NCBI GenBank assembly: GCA_019359235.1
Contig: JAHHHT010000015.1
Coordinates: forward strand, 124,001-188,000
DNA: 64,000 nucleotides
Source of the DNA: Oscillatoria princeps RMCB-10
GTDB lineage: Bacteria > Cyanobacteriota > Cyanobacteriia > Cyanobacteriales > Oscillatoriaceae
Direction: 5' to 3'
In this document: positions 60,365 to 64,000 of the stretch, piece after piece
Position numbering within the stretch: position 1 is the stretch's first letter
Layout of the letters: each line of letters begins with the position of its first letter
The notes under the pieces: model-generated
The model's input: only the letters and a program-made list of their open reading frames with translations
What the model was told of the DNA's origin: nothing
Database searches by the model: none
Translations under genes and position numbers: made by a program

Positions 60365-63022
60365 CTACTTCGCCTTTGCTTCCAGATTCTCCAACCGGCT
60401 CCGCAACTCCTGATTCTCCTTCTTCAACTGGTCGAGTTCTTCCCGCAGCTGCTTGACCGCCTTATCGGAACCGGCATTCTTCTGTACCTTCCCAACCGCC
60501 TCCTCAGCAATGCGGCGCACCCGCCCGTCAGCCGTTTGCTCCGACAGAGATTGCAGAATCCCAATCGCCTTAGTCGTTTCCATTTGCCCCAGCGCCGCGA
60601 CAACCGCCACTTGCGTCAGGAAAAACGTTTCGCGCGACAGTTCCTTCAGCCGCTCCAAAATCCGCTCCACACCAGCCGGCGTCTGTCCCGCAGAAATCCC
60701 TCCCAGAGCGCGAATCGCAGCCAAACGCAAAGGTTGCGGCACCCCGGAGGCCGTATATTCCAGAATAATATCGAGAGCTTCTTGCGAAGTCTTCATCTGG
60801 CTCAGCCCCCCGATCGCACCCGATCGCACCACCTCATTCCAGCCGGCTCGCTCTTGCAGCACCGACTCCAGCAGCTTGAGAGCCTTCTCTTCCTTCAGCT
60901 GCTCGCTCTTGCTCGCACCGGCAATCGCGCCCACCGCACGACAAGCCGCCGCCTCCACATAATAGCTGGGGTCGCCCTTTTCCACCACCGGCGCGATCGC
61001 CGCATAGCTCTCGTCGGTCTTAATTTTGCTTAAGCCCTCCACAGCCGCCCCCCGCACCCGGGCTTCAGAATCCTTCAGCCCACTAACCAAAGCCTCAAAC
61101 GCTTGGTCGAGCTTCACGTCCGCCAGCTGTTGGGCCACTTCCGCCCGCACGCCCCAGAAGCGGTCATTTTGCAGCGCCTCTGACAGCGCCCTCACCGCCT
61201 CCAAACCGCCTTTTTTCGCCAGCGCCTCAGCGGCATAAATCCGCGAAATGGGGTCTGGGTCAAACTTCAGCTGGGCTTTCAGTTCCGGAATCGGGTACTC
61301 CAGCGTCACGGTTTTGAGCGAGTGATTGCCGGCATCAAAACTGACAAATTGCGGCTTTTCTTCTAGGGGGAAATAAAAGCTCTGCTCCCGCTCGCAGACG
61401 CGCACGGTGAAAGTTTTGAATTCTGTCTGGGTGCCGGGATTAGGGGATTTGGGGATTGTTTGTTCCCCATCCCCTAATCCCCCAATCCCGGCATTTTCTG
61501 ACCCGACATATCCAAAAGCAATGGGCAGTTTCAGGTCAAATAAGTCTTTCCCGGCACCATTGCTGCCTTCTTTTGCCTGGGTTTGCGTTACTGTGACTTT
61601 CGCCAGTTTGCTGTCGGCGTCCCAAGAATACGCCACTTTATAATCTGGATGGCCGCCGCGATAAACGTACTGGTCAAATAGAAATAGGAGATTGCGACCG
61701 GTGGCTTTTTCGATTGCCCGCAGCAGGTCAACGGTTTCGACTGTTGAGTGGGCGCTGTCTTTAATGAAGGTGCCAATGGCTTTGAAAAATAGCTCTTCTC
61801 CCAGTTCGGCGCGAATCATGTGGTAGACGCAGGCTCCTTTTTCGTAAAGGTGCCGGTCGTACAGTTCAATGGGTTCCCGGTAAATGTGGGTGACGATCGG
61901 GCGGCGGTAGCGCTCAGCGTCTTCTGCAAGATAGTTTCTCGCTTCTTTGAGCCGGTAGTAGGCGGCTTCTTCTGCGCCGTACTCGCGGTCTGTCCACAGG
62001 ACTTCGGAGTAGGACGCCATGCCTTCTTTGAGCCACGCATGCGACCAGTGCTTGATCACTGCTAAGTCTCCGAACCACTGGTGCGCCAGTTCGTGGGCGA
62101 CGAGGCTTTCGGTGCTGCGGTTGTCTAAAGACGCCCGTTCGTCGAGCAAGCATCGGTCTGTCAGCAGGGTGGTGGAGGTGTTCTCCATCCCGCCAAAGAT
62201 GAAGTCATCGACGCAAACTTGGGCGTATTTGGGGAAGGGGTAAGGGTAGCCGAAGGTTTGGCTGAAAAATTGAATCATCGCCGGCGTTTTGCCCATGCTG
62301 CGGCGGGCGTCTTCTTCTCTGCCCTTTTCTACGTAGTAGGTGACGGGGACAAAGTGCCAGCTGTCCTCTATCTCGGCGAAGTCGCCCACTGCTAGGGTCA
62401 TCAGGTAGGTGGGGTGGACTTGTTTTTGATACCAGTGGTAGATTTTGTCCTCACCGGCATCTTCTGTCGCGATCAGTTCCCCGTTGGAAATGGCTCGCAA
62501 CCCGCTAGGCACTCGCACGCGGATTTCCGAGGTGGCCAATTGGCCCGGGTAGTCAAAGCAGGGAAACCAGTGGCGGGAGTCTTCGTCTTCTCCCTGTGTC
62601 CAGACTTGCACCGGCTTGTTGGGGTAGTGCTCTTCGGGTCCGACGAAGTAGAGCCCCCGCTGGGGTTTTTCCGCGCTGTAGGCGATCTGCAGCGTCACCG
62701 GCACTTCAGCTTCGGTTGCCTGCTTGAGCCGCACCCCCAACTTTTCGCCGTCATATTCAAAGTGTTGCTCGCTTTCGCCAACCTTCACCGATTTGATGTC
62801 CAGGTTGACAGCATCCAAGGTGAGCCGGTCAATCCCGTTGCGCACCGGACGCAGCCTTATGCTGCACGTCCCCTGAAAGCTGCGACTGGGAATATTCAGC
62901 ACTAGGTCAAGGAAAATATGCTCCACTTGGCCCTGACTGTCCGGGGTGTAGTGGGGGCGGGAGCCCGGCAACTCAAAGGATTTGTGGCCGTTATTGTCGG
63001 CATCGAAGTAAGACTGCAACAT
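60365..63022 (-). CDS. M1 family zinc aminopeptidase with HEAT repeats
   Basis: 885 aa from ATG 63022. An N-terminal beta-domain is followed by the exopeptidase motif 'FGGMENTST' (GxMEN) and the zinc site 'HELAHQWFGDLAVIKHWSHAWLKEG' (HExxH-x18-E), then a catalytic-domain Tyr region. The C-terminal third consists of HEAT-like repeats ('AAVEGLSKIKTDESYAAIAPVVEKGDPSYYVEAAACRAVGAI') and ends in a coiled coil ('LREELDQLKKENQELRSRLENLEAKAK'). It removes N-terminal residues from peptides in the cytoplasm. An in-frame low-complexity insert ('GIGGLGDGEQTIPKSPNPG') is encoded by a GGGGATT-type repeat at 61433-61492. GTG or ATG starts further upstream (to 63067) are possible. Confidence 0.93.
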   Translation of the reverse strand: MLQSYFDADNNGHKSFELPGSRPHYTPDSQGQVEHIFLDLVLNIPSRSFQGTCSIRLRPVRNGIDRLTLDAVNLDIKSVKVGESEQHFEYDGEKLGVRLKQATEAEVPVTLQIAYSAEKPQRGLYFVGPEEHYPNKPVQVWTQGEDEDSRHWFPCFDYPGQLATSEIRVRVPSGLRAISNGELIATEDAGEDKIYHWYQKQVHPTYLMTLAVGDFAEIEDSWHFVPVTYYVEKGREEDARRSMGKTPAMIQFFSQTFGYPYPFPKYAQVCVDDFIFGGMENTSTTLLTDRCLLDERASLDNRSTESLVAHELAHQWFGDLAVIKHWSHAWLKEGMASYSEVLWTDREYGAEEAAYYRLKEARNYLAEDAERYRRPIVTHIYREPIELYDRHLYEKGACVYHMIRAELGEELFFKAIGTFIKDSAHSTVETVDLLRAIEKATGRNLLFLFDQYVYRGGHPDYKVAYSWDADSKLAKVTVTQTQAKEGSNGAGKDLFDLKLPIAFGYVGSENAGIGGLGDGEQTIPKSPNPGTQTEFKTFTVRVCEREQSFYFPLEEKPQFVSFDAGNHSLKTVTLEYPIPELKAQLKFDPDPISRIYAAEALAKKGGLEAVRALSEALQNDRFWGVRAEVAQQLADVKLDQAFEALVSGLKDSEARVRGAAVEGLSKIKTDESYAAIAPVVEKGDPSYYVEAAACRAVGAIAGASKSEQLKEEKALKLLESVLQERAGWNEVVRSGAIGGLSQMKTSQEALDIILEYTASGVPQPLRLAAIRALGGISAGQTPAGVERILERLKELSRETFFLTQVAVVAALGQMETTKAIGILQSLSEQTADGRVRRIAEEAVGKVQKNAGSDKAVKQLREELDQLKKENQELRSRLENLEAKAK
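61433..61492. repeat. Imperfect palindrome of GGGGATT repeats inside the aminopeptidase gene
   Basis: GCCGGGATT-A-GGGGATT-T-GGGGATT on the left and its near-complement on the right, around GTTTGTT. It keeps the frame and encodes a Gly/Pro-rich loop between two domains. Confidence 0.85.
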
Positions 63023-63595
63023 GGAAAATGATATGAGCGGGATGAATGCTGGCGCTATTCCTACCACATTAGCGCGTCTTGCCCCCCCCTGATAGCGCCG
63101 GCGGGGAGGACGCGCCGGCCTCTTCTATGTGCGATTAAGCGGAGAATAGCATTTCAAAACGTGTTATTTTAAATATTAAAACCCTTTACAGCTTAGGGCA
63201 GTTATAACTATCCGCTTAATTGCTTTTTTTAACCTCCGGCTGTCGTGCGTGGAGCTAGTGCGAGTGAAGACCTGCGAGCCGTCAGGTTGTAAATGGAAAA
63301 TGGGCCGGCACAGGATTTAAAGTTGAAAAGTACAGATTGTCAGACAGGGAGCATCCCGTTTTTGCCTTTGCCAATATGCCCTGGGGGATTAGAAATCGCC
63401 CGCAATTCCCGCCGGCACTGGGAAGAAAAAGCCCGCGCAGGCGGGCGAAAGTTTGTCGGTGTGAATTTCCAATCGCCAGCCATCCCCCGATTTGCAATCC
63501 TCAGCCATCCCCCGATTTGCAATCGCCACCCCAAGGCATTGCCGGGAGCGCCGAGAGTGTGTCATATTATTAAAGATAAGCCGAGGAAAGTAAAA
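63023..63595. other. Divergent intergenic region between the aminopeptidase and DUF3352 genes
   Basis: 573 bp without a gene. A GCCCGC-GCAG-GCGGGC hairpin lies at about 63431. A 23-bp direct repeat (CAGCCATCCCCCGATTTGCA plus ATC) occurs at 63477-63499 and 63502-63524. GAGGAAAG at 63582 is the Shine-Dalgarno of the next gene. Confidence 0.6.
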
Positions 63596-64000
63596 ATGCC
63601 CGAAAGAAGAAAACCGCTGCTGGTGGCTGTGGCTGCCGTTGTGGCAGCAGGAAGTGTGGCAGCCTATCTTTATTTCAAAGGGATTCCAGGAAAGTTAGCG
63701 ACTCCCCTCGACAGCGCCAAAGTCGTGCCAGATGAAGCTTTGATGACCGCGTTTATCTCTGCGGACTCCCAGAACTGGTCAAAATTGCAGCAGTTTGGCA
63801 GCCGGGAAGCGCAACAGATAATCGCTCAAGGGTTGCAGAACTTCCAAGCTCAGCTCCGGGCTGACACCAATATGGATTTTGAAAAAGATTTGCAGCCTTG
63901 GGTGAGTGGGGTGATGTTCGCTTTTCTGCCGGCACCGGCTGGGGCGTCCGCAGCGGAACCCAACCTGCTGATGGTGGTGGGAATAAAAAATAAACTGAAA
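63596..64000 (+). CDS. DUF3352 domain protein, 5' part (continues beyond window)
   Basis: First 135 residues; no stop before the window end. ATG 63596 with GAGGAAAG ten bases upstream. An N-terminal hydrophobic segment ('LLVAVAAVVAAGSVAAYLYF') acts as signal anchor, followed by 'VPDEALMTAFISADSQNWSKLQQFGSREAQ', the start of the cyanobacterial DUF3352 domain. The full protein is normally 500-600 aa and exposed on the periplasmic or lumenal side. Function unknown. Confidence 0.85.
   Translation, partial: MPERRKPLLVAVAAVVAAGSVAAYLYFKGIPGKLATPLDSAKVVPDEALMTAFISADSQNWSKLQQFGSREAQQIIAQGLQNFQAQLRADTNMDFEKDLQPWVSGVMFAFLPAPAGASAAEPNLLMVVGIKNKLK

Overview
The window is chromosomal DNA from a cyanobacterium, most likely a filamentous non-heterocystous one (Oscillatoriales/Microcoleaceae type). 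The evidence is a set of cyanobacterial or plastid-lineage families (Ycf23/DUF561, DUF3288, DUF3531, DUF3352, Sll0314-type TPR protein, YvcK with an N-terminal membrane anchor, a Ser/Thr-His hybrid kinase), HIP1 octamers (GCGATCGC at 122, 5497, 18248, 29562 and 31130), and many dispersed palindromes and heptanucleotide repeats. The lineage call is inference; no marker gene was compared.

1-19000 is mostly housekeeping. It holds a histidine-phosphatase C-terminus, a degenerate dihydroorotase-like gene, lepB, the likely working dihydroorotase, tsaE, yvcK, an Mla-type ATPase and MlaD-family protein, rpiA, an aldo/keto reductase, a VapBC-like pair, an exported Mn superoxide dismutase, rsmG, an ECF-type ATPase, a TPR lipid-side/periplasmic protein, DUF3531 and a Nudix hydrolase. 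Gaps between genes carry mobile-looking repeats.

19570-34417 is one same-strand cell-surface glycan cluster: four nucleotide-sugar glycosyltransferases (GT2 x3, GT4), an FAD oxidoreductase, two Gfo/Idh/MocA paralogues, two tandem AlkP-superfamily (COG3379-like) paralogues with eroded active sites, a Wzx-type flippase and a GT-C-like membrane protein. Several genes overlap by 11-20 bp, and a good promoter lies about 120 bp upstream, so much of it is probably one transcript that builds, decorates and exports a polysaccharide.

34941-59329 is signalling and RNA metabolism. It has a TPR protein, a Ski2/Mtr4-like helicase behind a near-consensus promoter, a giant histidine kinase with an ethylene-receptor-type input domain and nine PAS domains, a Met-Pro-rich zinc-ribbon protein, a transglutaminase-like protein, a helical-repeat protein, two small exported proteins and a Ser/Thr kinase-ATPase-GAF-histidine kinase hybrid. 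Next to the zinc-ribbon gene is a structured element (47183-47445) that looks like a TnpB-less IS200/IS605 end, i.e. a solitary omega-RNA-like unit; I consider it the most interesting candidate in the window.

59535-64000 holds Ycf23, an M1 aminopeptidase with HEAT repeats and the 5' end of a DUF3352 gene. A recurring theme is heptamer repeats that have grown inside coding sequence (tsaE C-terminus, the ATP-binding domain of the PAS kinase, the M1 aminopeptidase) as well as between genes.
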